A stretch of DNA of 64,000 nt. It comes from Nocardiopsis metallicus. GTDB lineage: Bacteria > Actinomycetota > Actinomycetes > Streptosporangiales > Streptosporangiaceae. The number at the start of each line of letters is the position of its first letter. Positions within the stretch are counted from its first letter, which is position 1. The notes beneath the pieces are model-generated. The model saw nothing but the letters and a program-made list of their open reading frames with translations. It ran no database searches and was not told the DNA's origin. Positions 24,201-32,052 of this stretch are shown one piece after another. The translations under genes were made by a program, and so were the position numbers. The stretch covers positions 3,844,001-3,908,000 of the forward strand of contig NZ_JACHDO010000001.1 in assembly GCF_014201115.1 (NCBI RefSeq), in the 5' to 3' direction.

Positions 24201-25221
24201 TGTGGGAGGCAACAGCGACGGCCAGTGCGGGCACGGCTTCGGTGTAGATGCGCTCGCGCAGCCGCGCTCCCAGAGCGGCCACATGGTTGGCGGAGGCCTG
24301 CAGGATGTCATCGACGCTGCCCGAGGGTGACAGGGCGTCGGCGTGAAAGAGGAGGGGGAGGTAGGTGGCGGATTCCTCGTCCAGTAGGGCGAGGTCAAGT
24401 TCGACGTAGGTCTCGGTCTGGCCTTTGCGTCCCACCCCTACCTGGGGTTTGGCCGAGTACAACCGCAGCTGGGTTCCACGCAGAAGCAACAGCCATGGAA
24501 GTTCCTGCTGCTGGGCCATGCTCAGCCCGTGGAGCACCGGGGATTCGGCATTCAGGCGTGACGAGGGCCGGTCGAAGTGCTCGCTGTCCTCGACCAAGAC
24601 GGCGACCGCACGGCGCGGCCCGTCCTTGGCGCTGAGAAGGTAACCCGTGGATCGGTAAGGGGAAGCCTCGTAGCCGAGGGCGTCGAGCAACCCCGTCCCA
24701 CGGTGCGCCACCAAGGACTGGGCCAGGGTCTTCTGCTCCTGCCAGTCGGGGCGCTGAGGTACCCCTGTGCGTAGCTCGTGAGAGGCGAACAGGCCCGTGT
24801 TCGTGAGCCCGGGGATCTGATTCTCTACTGGGTCCGAGAGCAGCTTCTGGAAGAAGCGCTCGCCCTCGGGGACGGTGGGTGAGTCGAAGGCGGCGATGCC
24901 CACCCGTTCTACCTGCCCGATATCGAAGTCGAATACGACGTCGGCGTCCTCGCGTAGACCGCAGACCGCGGCCCGGTTGCCGTGGGCGGATTCGTACTGA
25001 ACTACCAGGGCCACGGGGGCTGCACGCATGGCCCAGCGGGCTTTCCACAGTCGCCGTATGTCTTCGGCCTTGGGCTTGGCCTGGGCGTGGGCGAGGACGA
25101 CCTCGAGCGCGTCAGGCTGGTCTCCGACCAGCACGGTGTCGACGTGCAGAGTTTTCGGGGCATCCGAGGGTGCTTCCCAGTGGATGTCCATCGCGTTCGC
25201 GTTGTCCAGCAAGTCATCCAC
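21271..25221 (-). CDS. Eco57I/PglX-like DNA adenine methyltransferase
   Basis: The product is 1316 aa from a GTG at 25221 with an AGAGGTG site. The frame is open to 25647, but that extension is low-quality and lacks a ribosome site. Motif I is 'VADLAMGSGHFLVAAI' (about residue 600). The catalytic N6-adenine motif is 'VVLGNPPWEKVRWE' (about 845). 'RKATGSYFTKSFAVEHLL' ahead of motif I is typical of type IIG/Eco57I and PglX enzymes. A long N-terminal region and the C-terminal target-recognition-like region complete it. No PD-(D/E)XK cleavage motif is evident, so cleavage may come from the coupled PLD-helicase. The pair recalls DrmD/DrmMI of DISARM and BREX/Pgl methylases but lacks their other genes. 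Confidence 0.88.
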   Translation of the reverse strand: MDDLLDNANAMDIHWEAPSDAPKTLHVDTVLVGDQPDALEVVLAHAQAKPKAEDIRRLWKARWAMRAAPVALVVQYESAHGNRAAVCGLREDADVVFDFDIGQVERVGIAAFDSPTVPEGERFFQKLLSDPVENQIPGLTNTGLFASHELRTGVPQRPDWQEQKTLAQSLVAHRGTGLLDALGYEASPYRSTGYLLSAKDGPRRAVAVLVEDSEHFDRPSSRLNAESPVLHGLSMAQQQELPWLLLLRGTQLRLYSAKPQVGVGRKGQTETYVELDLALLDEESATYLPLLFHADALSPSGSVDDILQASANHVAALGARLRERIYTEAVPALAVAVASHMGAESENELGEAYHRTLIILFRLLFVAYAEDRGLLPYPGNPRYTRKALKTLAREFVDSPGEEFDAHATDLWNDLLAVWRAINDGNDEWDVPAYNGGLFADDEHHPSGREISQMQLTNAEIGPALRALLVDTSDDGVFGPVDFRSLSVREFGTIYEGLLESSLSIAPTDLTLSKDKSFVPAKAGQKIEVPAGRVYFHNASGKRKATGSYFTKSFAVEHLLDTSLEPALTQHLDRLHALIDQGEEAKAAEAFFDFRVADLAMGSGHFLVAAIDRIERRLAAFLTEHRLPAVTEELERLAQVAREALGDQADQVEIETSMLLRRQIARRCIYGLDLNTMAVELARLGIWIHTFVPGLPMSALDHGLVAGNSLTGMATIEQVLDVLDANRSPGQVSFFAEQIETTLEKARARLLRVGRTAEATKQEVHAAREAHAQALEEAEDAKALLDAAVAVQMGAVPLPMDPEQAIARGRSEETREAVAAVRATHLLYQFPEVFLRPEGGFDVVLGNPPWEKVRWEAAPYWVGVSPGLMALTDKAREKKIEELRAERPMEAEREEQERGERETLQDLFKKAYTLRGGTHLELAQLMLERALRSLSRTGHLGLVLPRQSMVLAGWKKLRGHLVGSHDLRIIQGRNHGEWIFEEVHASYAVILLSVGPRRNRTIEVGVARSPEEVAAVAAGRSISFTTDELGTLSDANVVPWFNEPEDRRVFDIMRVLPRISSGQGWIRASHDARWDFRGSGPDKRLVTPQDASGAWKVLMTRHVDAFTFDDEPHKQFVTDLRPLSELKRGVALTEGAFTLGAGHPLLIFRHPSRSDDSRTLIATALPETGYLHNKGSVHAIMHDITSSPTSRLALVGLVNTLTMDWWARRFVDRHVTSPIINQLRLPAWDSDSIATAAAITGSLLSRGGSTRLAGGIDVTDRHQGTDSVELLAELERLTLRGFGLQQHDLEVIAQDFSTTGLSPELRTALNLGKGTPQ

Positions 25222-25532
25222 AGAAGCACCTCTAGCTCTCGTCCCGTTCGCCAGCTCAATCTTGCCGTATAAGGGCGCTTTCACGCAGGGCGCAGGGTTT
25301 ACGGCGACTCTGATATTGGTGCAGCGCGTGTGGGCCTTCGCCTCGGCTGAGGGGAAGCCGACTGCTAGCCACCACAGTGTGAGAGCATCCGGGCGAGGTG
25401 AGGTGCCACTCGATCCCTCCAGGTCCGCAGCCACGGGATCACCAACTCCGCGCTGGTTCCTATCCTTGAGTTTCTCAGTTTCCTGGACCGTCCTGAACGG
25501 GGCAGGCGAACTCTCGGAAGGACAGGTGGGGC
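25222..25532. promoter_or_regulatory. Divergent promoter region of the defence genes
   Basis: These 311 bp separate the methyltransferase gene (minus) from the plus-strand pair starting at 25533. They must hold the two divergent promoters. No inverted repeat or recognised operator was found. The upstream extension of the methyltransferase frame crosses it but shows no domain. Confidence 0.5.
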
Positions 25533-26282
25533 ATGACCTCGACTCCTGCAGGACACCGGCCAGGACTGCACCCTGCCCTCTCCAGACGCCAGGGGTTCGC
25601 CCTGATTGAGGAGTCATCCTCCGTATGCAACTTGATGCGCAACTCAATTCAGGCGATCCAGGACATGCGCAACGTGGACCTCGATGGAGATGCAGTCTTC
25701 ACACTCGGCAGCATCGGCGTTGAGAAGGCGATGAAGGTCATGCTCGGGTGCGCGGAAGTGGAGAATACAGGCGCTTGGCCCACAAGGAAGGTTCTCAAGA
25801 ATTGGGGCCATGACATTGAGGAGCTGAACTCTCGCGTCCTGACGGCGATCGACGAGGGTGTGGAGGACACGGCTGCCCCCGGGTACTCGGCTCGCCTCGC
25901 AGGACATGTCAAGGAGAGCACGCTCCTCCCCCTCGTCTTCGCTGCCTTCGCCCGGTACGGGAAGTCAGGGCGTTTCCACCACTTGGACATCCTCGCGACC
26001 GACAAGCCCGGCGAACACGATAAGCCCTCCGAGTACTGGGATCGAGTAGAAATGCACGTCCGGGAGTCTCAACCCGAGTTCCGCGAGGTCCCGTACAGTG
26101 ACAACGCCGCGTTCGAGGCCTATGTAAAGAGGCTCCGCGACTCCATCGCGGGTGAGCTGGACGCATGGTGGTTCTGCCTCCACAGGCTCGGAGTCCAAGG
26201 ATGCTTCGGCGAGCTCGGGAAGAAGGTCGGTTGGCAGATCTGGGAGTTCGGCCGGCCAACACCGACCTTGGTCAGGGTCTAG
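25533..26282 (+). CDS. Hypothetical helical protein (possible HEPN-like)
   Basis: The product is 249 aa with an ATG preceded by AGGTGGGG. The first about 20 residues are Pro/Arg-rich; the body is helical. The segment 'VFTLGSIGVEKAMKVMLGCA' resembles the conserved 'EK..K' helix of AbiV/HEPN-like proteins, but the R-x4-H nuclease motif is not evident. I would not call the family with confidence. It is divergent from the methyltransferase-helicase pair and 54 bp upstream of the AlbA_2-like gene, with which it probably forms an operon. Confidence 0.5.
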   Translation: MTSTPAGHRPGLHPALSRRQGFALIEESSSVCNLMRNSIQAIQDMRNVDLDGDAVFTLGSIGVEKAMKVMLGCAEVENTGAWPTRKVLKNWGHDIEELNSRVLTAIDEGVEDTAAPGYSARLAGHVKESTLLPLVFAAFARYGKSGRFHHLDILATDKPGEHDKPSEYWDRVEMHVRESQPEFREVPYSDNAAFEAYVKRLRDSIAGELDAWWFCLHRLGVQGCFGELGKKVGWQIWEFGRPTPTLVRV

Positions 26283-26336
26283 GTATTCGGCTCGGATTCT
26301 CGCTCTGGCAAGTGGCGACAACTGGGAGAATCATTC

Positions 26337-27683
26337 ATGCCTGATGATCAAGCAAGATCGCTCGGCCAAGCGCTGGACACCGACGTCGTCCCTCTCGGTG
26401 AGCGGGCCCTGCGGAGCATCCTTGACCACGTGATCGCCGTCGGGGACGAAGCCGAGACGACCTACCTCGAGGTCAAGAGCACGCTCGACATGAACAACAA
26501 GGCCTCCGTGGCCAAAATCGCGAAGTTCCTCCTCGGCTCGGCCAACCGGCGTCCAAGCGAAGCAACCCAACACTTCCACGGCTACGCGGTGCTGGTGATC
26601 GGCGCGCAGAAGAACGGCGCTGTGGGCGTGCCACGCGGGACTGAGGCCCATGAGCTCGAGGACCGCCTCCGTCCCTACCTCGGGCCTCAGTTCCCGGCCT
26701 TCGAGTTCGGCCGACTCGGCGTCGACTCCGCGCACGAGGTCTTGTTCGTCATCGCGCAGCCACCGAAAGACGGCCAGTCAATCTTCCCCTGCCACAAGAG
26801 CTTCCAGGGTGATGACCGACGCGACAACCTCGAGGACGGCGCGATCTATGTGCGAGGGACCAGCAACACGCGGCCCGCCCGCTCCGGAGAGGTACTCGCC
26901 CTCGTCGAACGCGCCCGCAGTCTTGGGAAGCCGCCGATCAAGCTCGAAGTGGAGATACTCGGCCCGATCTGCAGGGTCGACCAGGTGGAAGAGCTCTTGG
27001 AGAGGCTGCTTGACTACCAGGAGGAGCAGTTCAGCAAGCAGTCACAGCCAACGAAGGACCGCATCAGCTCAATCTCGTTCTGGCCAGCGTCGAGCGTCTT
27101 CGCCAGCTCAGGTCCGCTGTCGGCCCAGGAACGGGAGAAAGCCCTGGTTGCTTGGCGAAGCAGGAAGGCGGAGCACATCGTGAAGGGTCGCGAGCACTTC
27201 CTGGGCGTCGGGCTGCCGGGCGCGGGCATCCGTGTGGTCAGCCACGGCCGGTTCGTCGCAAAGCCACAGATGGTCTTGACTTTCCACGGCTGTGAGTTGC
27301 TCGATTACCTAGACCCGGACGATGCCGACTTTAAGGAGGCCGTCGAACCCGTGTTGCGAACGCAGGATCCTTTCCAGCCCAATGTCAACTACTCCGTGCT
27401 CCGGCCCGCCTCGCGCGGCTACCCCGTGGCCTGGAGCAATCGCGGCGAGAACGCCGAAGTCGTCCTCACGCCGGAGTCGTTCCGCCCGAACGTGCCGTGG
27501 ACGAGCGACCAGGACGACTACGTGATCCTCTCGAGGGATCCTCACGCCAGTTCGGTAGAGGTCTCCTGGGCCCTCACCGAGGACGACAACGACGCCGTGA
27601 CCTGTGGCGAACTCCGAGTGCCTACCAGGGAAATCGGCGACGCTGCCGACCTGTTCAAGTCAGTGTTCCTGAGCAAGGGTTGA
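26337..27683 (+). CDS. AlbA_2 (Schlafen-like) domain protein
   Basis: The product is 448 aa. Residues about 30-185 resemble the AlbA_2/divergent AAA-4 domain: 'TTYLEVKSTLDMNNKASVAK' (an E.K.. start helix), 'AKFLLGSANRRPSEA', 'GYAVLVIGAQKNGAVGVP', and 'LEDGAIYVRGTSNTRPAR' (the G.iY.R....T..A motif). The remaining half is unrecognised and may be a sensor. Such proteins are often found in mobile and defence loci. This one follows a possible HEPN-like gene and faces the CBASS operon. An involvement in defence is inferred from neighbours. Confidence 0.7.
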   Translation: MPDDQARSLGQALDTDVVPLGERALRSILDHVIAVGDEAETTYLEVKSTLDMNNKASVAKIAKFLLGSANRRPSEATQHFHGYAVLVIGAQKNGAVGVPRGTEAHELEDRLRPYLGPQFPAFEFGRLGVDSAHEVLFVIAQPPKDGQSIFPCHKSFQGDDRRDNLEDGAIYVRGTSNTRPARSGEVLALVERARSLGKPPIKLEVEILGPICRVDQVEELLERLLDYQEEQFSKQSQPTKDRISSISFWPASSVFASSGPLSAQEREKALVAWRSRKAEHIVKGREHFLGVGLPGAGIRVVSHGRFVAKPQMVLTFHGCELLDYLDPDDADFKEAVEPVLRTQDPFQPNVNYSVLRPASRGYPVAWSNRGENAEVVLTPESFRPNVPWTSDQDDYVILSRDPHASSVEVSWALTEDDNDAVTCGELRVPTREIGDAADLFKSVFLSKG

Positions 27684-27737
27684 GGACACTTCGCGGAGTC
27701 GCTTGCGATTCCGCCTGCCAAAAACCGTGTTCTGAGA

Positions 27738-27769
27738 ACGAGGCCTCCGCAGGGTCGCGAAGGCCTCGT
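27738..27769. terminator. Bidirectional terminator
   Basis: ACGAGGCCT (27738-27746) pairs with AGGCCTCGT (27761-27769) around a 14-nt loop. It is placed between the convergent AlbA_2-like gene and the CD-NTase gene. Confidence 0.7.
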
Positions 27770-27789
27770 CGGGCACCAGGATTGGGCAC

Positions 27790-29097
27790 CTACGAAACAT
27801 TCGTCGGCTTAACGCTGGTGTTACTAATCGGGACGTCGATGCGGTCGCGAGCGACGACGACACCATCCTTGACGACGTAGCACTCAACGACATGCTCACC
27901 CTTGAAGTCGGAGTGTTCGAGGCAAACGCCCGGCTTGCTCGACCCGACGATCTGACCACGGACCATGTTCCGACGCTCAGCCTCAGGCCCTCGATTGAGC
28001 ACCTTCCACTTCAGCTCGTACGGCTGCGCGATGGTGCAACTGGTGACCGAGAACTTCAGGCCCTTGTTGGCCTTGAGCAGCACTCCCGTGCGCAGCATCT
28101 CCCTCAGCTGAGTCGGTCGCCAGCCGTTCTGCGTGACATCGCAGTCGATCAGGACCGTCCCCGAGATGTCGATGGGGTACCAGTCCTCGATGAACTCCTC
28201 GGTGTCCCGGTACGACTTGGCTCCCTCGCTGACGGCCAGAAGCACGGACGTCCCGAAGATCTCGCGCCACTTCTTGTTCGCCGCCGCCTTCCCTTCGTTC
28301 TCGATCGCATCAAGGCAGCGGCCGTACGCCTTCTTGGCCTTCGGTTGGAACTTCGCTTTCACCTTCACCCACTGCCTGCTGCCCAACGCCAGGTAGCGGT
28401 CCTGCTCCGGCTCGTCCTTGAGGAACGCGAAGAAGTCGCGGACCATGAGGTCGAACGAGCCCGTCCCCGCCAAGTCGTAGTCATCGGTCTGCGCGAAGAA
28501 ATTGTGCACCAGGGTGTCGATGAGCAGACCGCCCATGTTCACACCGTTCGCGTTCTTCCATGCCCGTGCCATCCGCGCCAAGTGACGCATGTTCGTCGAC
28601 GTGCGATCGTTGCACTCCTTGGTCGTGGCAATCTCCTTGCGCGGCTTGGTGACCTTCCAGTCCTCGGCGACCGTGTCCGGATAGTCGAAGCTGCCATCCG
28701 AGTTCTTGAACGCTGGCTGAACCTCGAACTTGAAGGCGTTGCTCTTGAACTGCACCCGCACGACGCACTGATCGACGCGGATCTCGGTGTCCGTGTAGCG
28801 CGCTTTGAGGTCGTCCCGGACGCGCTCGAGTATCCGGCGTGGACCGGTGTCGCTGCTGTAGTTCGAGCGGACCCCTGGCGGGAGAATGAAGATCATGTCG
28901 AGGTCAGACACGCCCTTGATGGCCGTGTGCCGACCGAACGAGCCGACCATGAGCTTGTAGTCGGTGCAGCCTTCCTTGGAACGGAAGTCCTTGTTGAGCG
29001 CCTTGGTGATCTCATCCCGGCGGGATGCGATCACGGTCGCTGTCTCGCCCACTTTGAGGGCCTCGAGCAGGGCGTCGAAGATCTCGGACGTCTTCAT
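27790..29097 (-). CDS. CBASS CD-NTase (cyclic oligonucleotide synthase) with AGS-C-type sensor
   Basis: The product is 435 aa. The nucleotidyltransferase core is clear: 'LMVGSFGRHTAIKGVSDLDM' places the GS motif at residues 52-53 and the metal-binding Asp65 and Asp67. The third acidic position is in 'KFEVQPAFKN' and is Glu125, where Asp is more usual. A middle helical domain ('KPRKEIATTKECNDRTSTNM', 'LARMARAWK') matches the OAS1_C-like part of CD-NTases. The last about 100 residues carry an AGS-C-type domain ('WKVLNRGPEAERRNMVRGQI', 'GEHVVECYVVKDGVVVARDR'). Its ATG overlaps the stop of the SLATT effector gene (ATGA). On infection such enzymes make cyclic oligonucleotides that trigger the effector. 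Accessory Cap genes are absent, as in type I CBASS. Confidence 0.88.
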   Translation of the reverse strand: MKTSEIFDALLEALKVGETATVIASRRDEITKALNKDFRSKEGCTDYKLMVGSFGRHTAIKGVSDLDMIFILPPGVRSNYSSDTGPRRILERVRDDLKARYTDTEIRVDQCVVRVQFKSNAFKFEVQPAFKNSDGSFDYPDTVAEDWKVTKPRKEIATTKECNDRTSTNMRHLARMARAWKNANGVNMGGLLIDTLVHNFFAQTDDYDLAGTGSFDLMVRDFFAFLKDEPEQDRYLALGSRQWVKVKAKFQPKAKKAYGRCLDAIENEGKAAANKKWREIFGTSVLLAVSEGAKSYRDTEEFIEDWYPIDISGTVLIDCDVTQNGWRPTQLREMLRTGVLLKANKGLKFSVTSCTIAQPYELKWKVLNRGPEAERRNMVRGQIVGSSKPGVCLEHSDFKGEHVVECYVVKDGVVVARDRIDVPISNTSVKPTNVS

Positions 29098-29801
29098 GAC
29101 CGGCCCTCACCCTCATCGAGTCGGAGCGTATCGGGAAGCAAGAGATCGATCTCGCGGGTCGTGAACGTCATCTCTTCGTTGTTTTTCAGTCCGTCCTGGG
29201 CGCGCGCGAAGGCCTTGGTACTGGTCCTGGGCGCGTTGGCGTACGCGTCGCGCGTGGCCTGCTGGAGTTCGTTACGGCGCTCCCTGGCCTCCGCGTCACA
29301 GACGGCATTGGACATCAGGTCAGCGATGAGCGAAATGTAGGACTCGCGGACGTCCCACAGCCGCGAGGCTATGTCGCGGTGGGCGTTAGACTCCTCTTCG
29401 AATTTGAAGGTCTTCGCGCCGAGGCTCATCCAGGTCACGAGCAACGCGATGGACGATGTCGCGAGAGTGGTCAGGACCGGGTTGCCCAACAGGCCGACGA
29501 CGGCGGCCAGGAAGGTGCCGGAACTGATCGCCGTGAGGGCGATGAGCACGCCCTGCTGCCACCGGTGCTTGTTGAAGCAGATGTCCGCCTGCTTCTCATG
29601 GGTCTTGTGGCTATACACCACCCGCCCGAAGGACTCGCGCACCTGCGCCAGCAGGTACGCGTCTCGGTCGGGTACCGCTCTTCGCTCGTCAGCCAATCCG
29701 CTCCGATCCTCGTCGTCCAGGAGCACGCTTTCGCTTTGGAACCCCCGGTCTCCGCCTCCCGAAAGGGCAGCCACCGTTGATGATCGCCGCGCACCCTCCA
29801 A
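29094..29801 (-). CDS. SLATT-domain two-TM effector of CBASS
   Basis: The product is up to 235 aa from a TTG at 29801. A GTG at 29774 or another internal start is possible, so the N-terminus is uncertain. After a charged N-terminal part comes 'YSHKTHEKQADICFNKHRWQ', the conserved pre-TM helix. Two hydrophobic segments follow ('GVLIALTAISSGTFLAAVVG' and 'LTTLATSSIALLVTWMSLG'). A cytoplasmic helix ('AHRDIASRLWDVRESYISLI') comes after them. This is the SLATT layout, a predicted pore-forming effector paired with nucleotide second-messenger synthases. It is directly upstream of and coupled to the CD-NTase gene, forming a minimal two-gene CBASS that should kill or arrest infected cells by membrane damage. 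Confidence 0.82.
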   Translation of the reverse strand: MEGARRSSTVAALSGGGDRGFQSESVLLDDEDRSGLADERRAVPDRDAYLLAQVRESFGRVVYSHKTHEKQADICFNKHRWQQGVLIALTAISSGTFLAAVVGLLGNPVLTTLATSSIALLVTWMSLGAKTFKFEEESNAHRDIASRLWDVRESYISLIADLMSNAVCDAEARERRNELQQATRDAYANAPRTSTKAFARAQDGLKNNEEMTFTTREIDLLLPDTLRLDEGEGRS

Positions 29802-30214
29802 GTATGGGCGAGCCCAATGACAGACGAACGTTGCGGCAGGGTCGAACCGCCATGGTCCACCAAGCCCTCACGGTTCAGCTCACGAAGGATCCGGCGCTTG
29901 GAGGCCGAGAACGACAACGCGCGCAGCCTCGTCTGGGCCGCGGTGCCCAAGGCAATCGTGCTCCGGCCGCTCATCTCCTGTGCGGTCGGCAACGATGCAC
30001 CACGCCGACTGGGCAACGGCTCCAACGGCATCCGGGTCTCGTGGGTGGCGGGAGGCAATCCCGGTACGTGCCGCAGTCTCCAACAACCCCAGTACAAGAC
30101 ACGAACCTAGGTGGGTCGGGCTGCCTATATCGTGAGCCCCGCAAAGCAGGTTGCATGCTCCTTCCAGCTTGATCTTTACGGTCAAACCTGGCCCAAACAG
30201 GGCATGAAGCACTC
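29802..30214. other. Intergenic 413 bp, CBASS promoter side and a possible coding remnant
   Basis: It separates the CBASS operon (minus) from the HEPN gene (plus). A minus-strand frame reads 'SASKRRILRELNREGLVDHG', which looks protein-like, but no family or start is convincing. I leave it as a possible remnant. Promoters for both neighbours must lie here. Confidence 0.4.
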
Positions 30215-30994
30215 ATGGGAGGAACTAAGAAACCGACAGCCCGCGAGGCATTCGACCTCAACATGGACGACGCGAAGATCCTGGTGGAGCTCGCAGAGAT
30301 GCTGACTAACCAGCGCCGCAGAAGGATGAGGACTGAGAAGCGTAAGAGGGTCGGCGAGGCGTTGCGGTACTCCCAGAAGGAGTGGGACGAGTTCGAATGC
30401 CTTGAGAGCGACAGCGCCTTCATCGTCTTCAAGCCTGGTTACGCCCACTGGCGAGAACGCCTTGATGAGAGGAACCTCCGACCGCTTCTACGGCAGGCCA
30501 TCGTCGCAGCCTGCGCGGCAGTGGAAACCTTCTGCGCCGACCGAGTTATGGAGCGTCTTTCCGGCGCCCTGAAGCTCAAACCGCCACCCCCAAGGCTCCT
30601 GGAACTGTCGATGACGGTGGCGGACTACCTCCGCATCGATGAGCAATACGAGAGAACGCAGTGGGGGCTCAGACAACTCATCGAGCTTGAGGTGCGAGAG
30701 AAAGCCAGTACCGCCCCGTCCCAGGTGGGTGCGTTGTTCGCCCTCGTAGGGGAAAAGGGTCTACTGGCGAAAGTCGATGGGAAACGAGGCCTCGCTAAAA
30801 CTTCCACACATCAGAGCTTGGAGGAGATCACAGAACGGCGCAATCGCATCGCCCACCAAGGTGATCGTGTAGGCCACGGAAGGGCGACCATCTCAGTCCA
30901 AGAGGTACGTCAAGACCTGGGATGCCTGGTGTCGATCGTGAACGCACTGGACCAACTTACGAAGGCGCCGAATAAGACCACGCCAAGCAAATGA
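30215..30994 (+). CDS. HEPN-domain protein (possible RNase)
   Basis: The product is 259 aa. The C-terminal half is helical and contains 'SLEEITERRNRIAHQGDR' (about residue 200). This holds the R-x4-6-H motif of HEPN ribonucleases. The mid-part 'AIVAACAAVETFCADRVMER' resembles the first HEPN helix with its conserved acidic residue. The N-terminus is highly basic ('RRRRMRTEKRKRVGEALRYS'). HEPN RNases act in abortive infection and toxin systems. No antitoxin gene is adjacent. The ATG follows a GGAGG-like stretch. The stop codon falls within 2 bp of a tRNA-Arg 3'-end copy, so the gene lies at the very edge of an integrated segment. Confidence 0.75.
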   Translation: MGGTKKPTAREAFDLNMDDAKILVELAEMLTNQRRRRMRTEKRKRVGEALRYSQKEWDEFECLESDSAFIVFKPGYAHWRERLDERNLRPLLRQAIVAACAAVETFCADRVMERLSGALKLKPPPPRLLELSMTVADYLRIDEQYERTQWGLRQLIELEVREKASTAPSQVGALFALVGEKGLLAKVDGKRGLAKTSTHQSLEEITERRNRIAHQGDRVGHGRATISVQEVRQDLGCLVSIVNALDQLTKAPNKTTPSK

Positions 30995-31039
30995 CTGCTA
31001 ATCCAACGGTCGCAGGTTCGAATCCTGCCGGGTGTGCCA
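30995..31039 (+). repeat. tRNA-Arg(UCU) 3'-end copy, att-like site C
   Basis: These 45 bp cover anticodon loop to CCA-like end. They match the copy at 33596-33640 except for three substitutions, one of them in the anticodon position (TCT to GCT). No 5' half of a tRNA precedes it; the HEPN coding sequence does. It is a degraded integration junction, not a functional tRNA. Confidence 0.8.
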
Positions 31040-31425
31040 CAAAATTCCAGGCCACAGCTTTAGAAGATCGAGGTCACGCGGAGCTGTCCTGCTGGTGGAT
31101 CCATGGTGAGAACGAGGTGGGTCGGAGTCTTCCACCCCTGCCTCGTCCCTACCCGTGCCTGCAGGGTCTGTCAGAATCCCGAGGCGCCAGCCACGAAGAC
31201 CAGTCAGTCACGTCCTGTGCGAGGAGTAACAGGCCACTGCTCCGATTGGTACCTGCCGCTCCGAGCTCAGCGGAGTCCCGGTCAGTGAGTGACAGAAGGC
31301 AGCCCAATCATCTGTCTACAATATCGAACAAGCGAAACCACGACTCGCCGACAATCCATCCCCCGGCAGGACGACGCCGTGGGATGATCAAAAACACGAA
31401 ACCTCGCATCTGAACGGAGTCGTCC
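31040..31425. other. Intergenic 386 bp after att-like site C
   Basis: Only short, overlapping frames occur and no product is recognised. The final 100 bp are AT-richer and may contain the promoter of the gene at 31426. Confidence 0.45.
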
Positions 31426-32052
31426 ATGATCGCAAAGCAACCTGATCCCTCATGGTTGGTCAATGTCGAGCTGAACGTTGGCGAACCCACCTATCTGAAC
31501 GCCGCCGAGATGATCTACGGTGAAGACGCCGAGCACTGGTGGAAAGAGCTCGGCGATCTCCTGTACGGCCGCCCAGGATGGTACTGCGAGATCACAAACT
31601 CAGACACAGGGATGGAGATGATGTGGTCCTTCGGCGCGCTCAGGGCCTCGCTGTTCAACATCTCTTTTGATGGCGATCGGGACTATGCGCTGTTCGACTG
31701 GGAAGCAGACTCTACGGAACGGTTCTCAACCATCAACGAGCTACGCGCGTGGCTGGATGTTAACGAGGAGCGTCATACGGATCATCCACGCAATCTCCAT
31801 GACCTCGTGGCTGCATCCGATTGGAGTGTACTCAAGACAGTTGGCTTCGACATAGACGTGATCTTTGACGGCGAAACATGGATCGCCACGGTCCGCAGGC
31901 TCCCCGTCACGATGAGCACTGCCGACTCTCTCTCGAACGTCGTGTCACGTGCGCGTGACGCGATAACTCATGTGTTCGACGCTCCACCGGAAGTCGCCCA
32001 AGACATCCAAGTACGAGTACACCTCGACCACACAGCCGCCGCTATGCTCTAA
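31426..32052 (+). CDS. Hypothetical protein in an integrase-less segment
   Basis: The product is 208 aa with a clear ATG. It is acidic and rich in Trp/Tyr ('EDAEHWWKELGDLLYGRPGW', 'FDWEADSTERFSTINELRAW'), with no membrane segment. The second half has 'FDIDVIFDGETWIATVRRLP'. This loosely recalls type II toxin-antitoxin HicB-like folds, but this is speculative. Codon use is less GC-biased than the core genes. It is cargo between two tRNA-Arg att-like sites (30995 and 33596). Function is not recognised. Confidence 0.6.
   Translation: MIAKQPDPSWLVNVELNVGEPTYLNAAEMIYGEDAEHWWKELGDLLYGRPGWYCEITNSDTGMEMMWSFGALRASLFNISFDGDRDYALFDWEADSTERFSTINELRAWLDVNEERHTDHPRNLHDLVAASDWSVLKTVGFDIDVIFDGETWIATVRRLPVTMSTADSLSNVVSRARDAITHVFDAPPEVAQDIQVRVHLDHTAAAML

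Noticed and set aside
17891..25221. Canonical BREX or class 1 DISARM locus
   Set aside because: Only the methyltransferase and helicase resemble these systems. PglZ/BrxC or DrmA/DrmB genes are absent from the flanking 10 kb.
25222..25647. N-terminal extension of the methyltransferase frame
   Set aside because: It has no domain similarity or ribosome site, and it overlaps the divergent gene at 25533. The GTG at 25221 with AGAGGTG is preferred.
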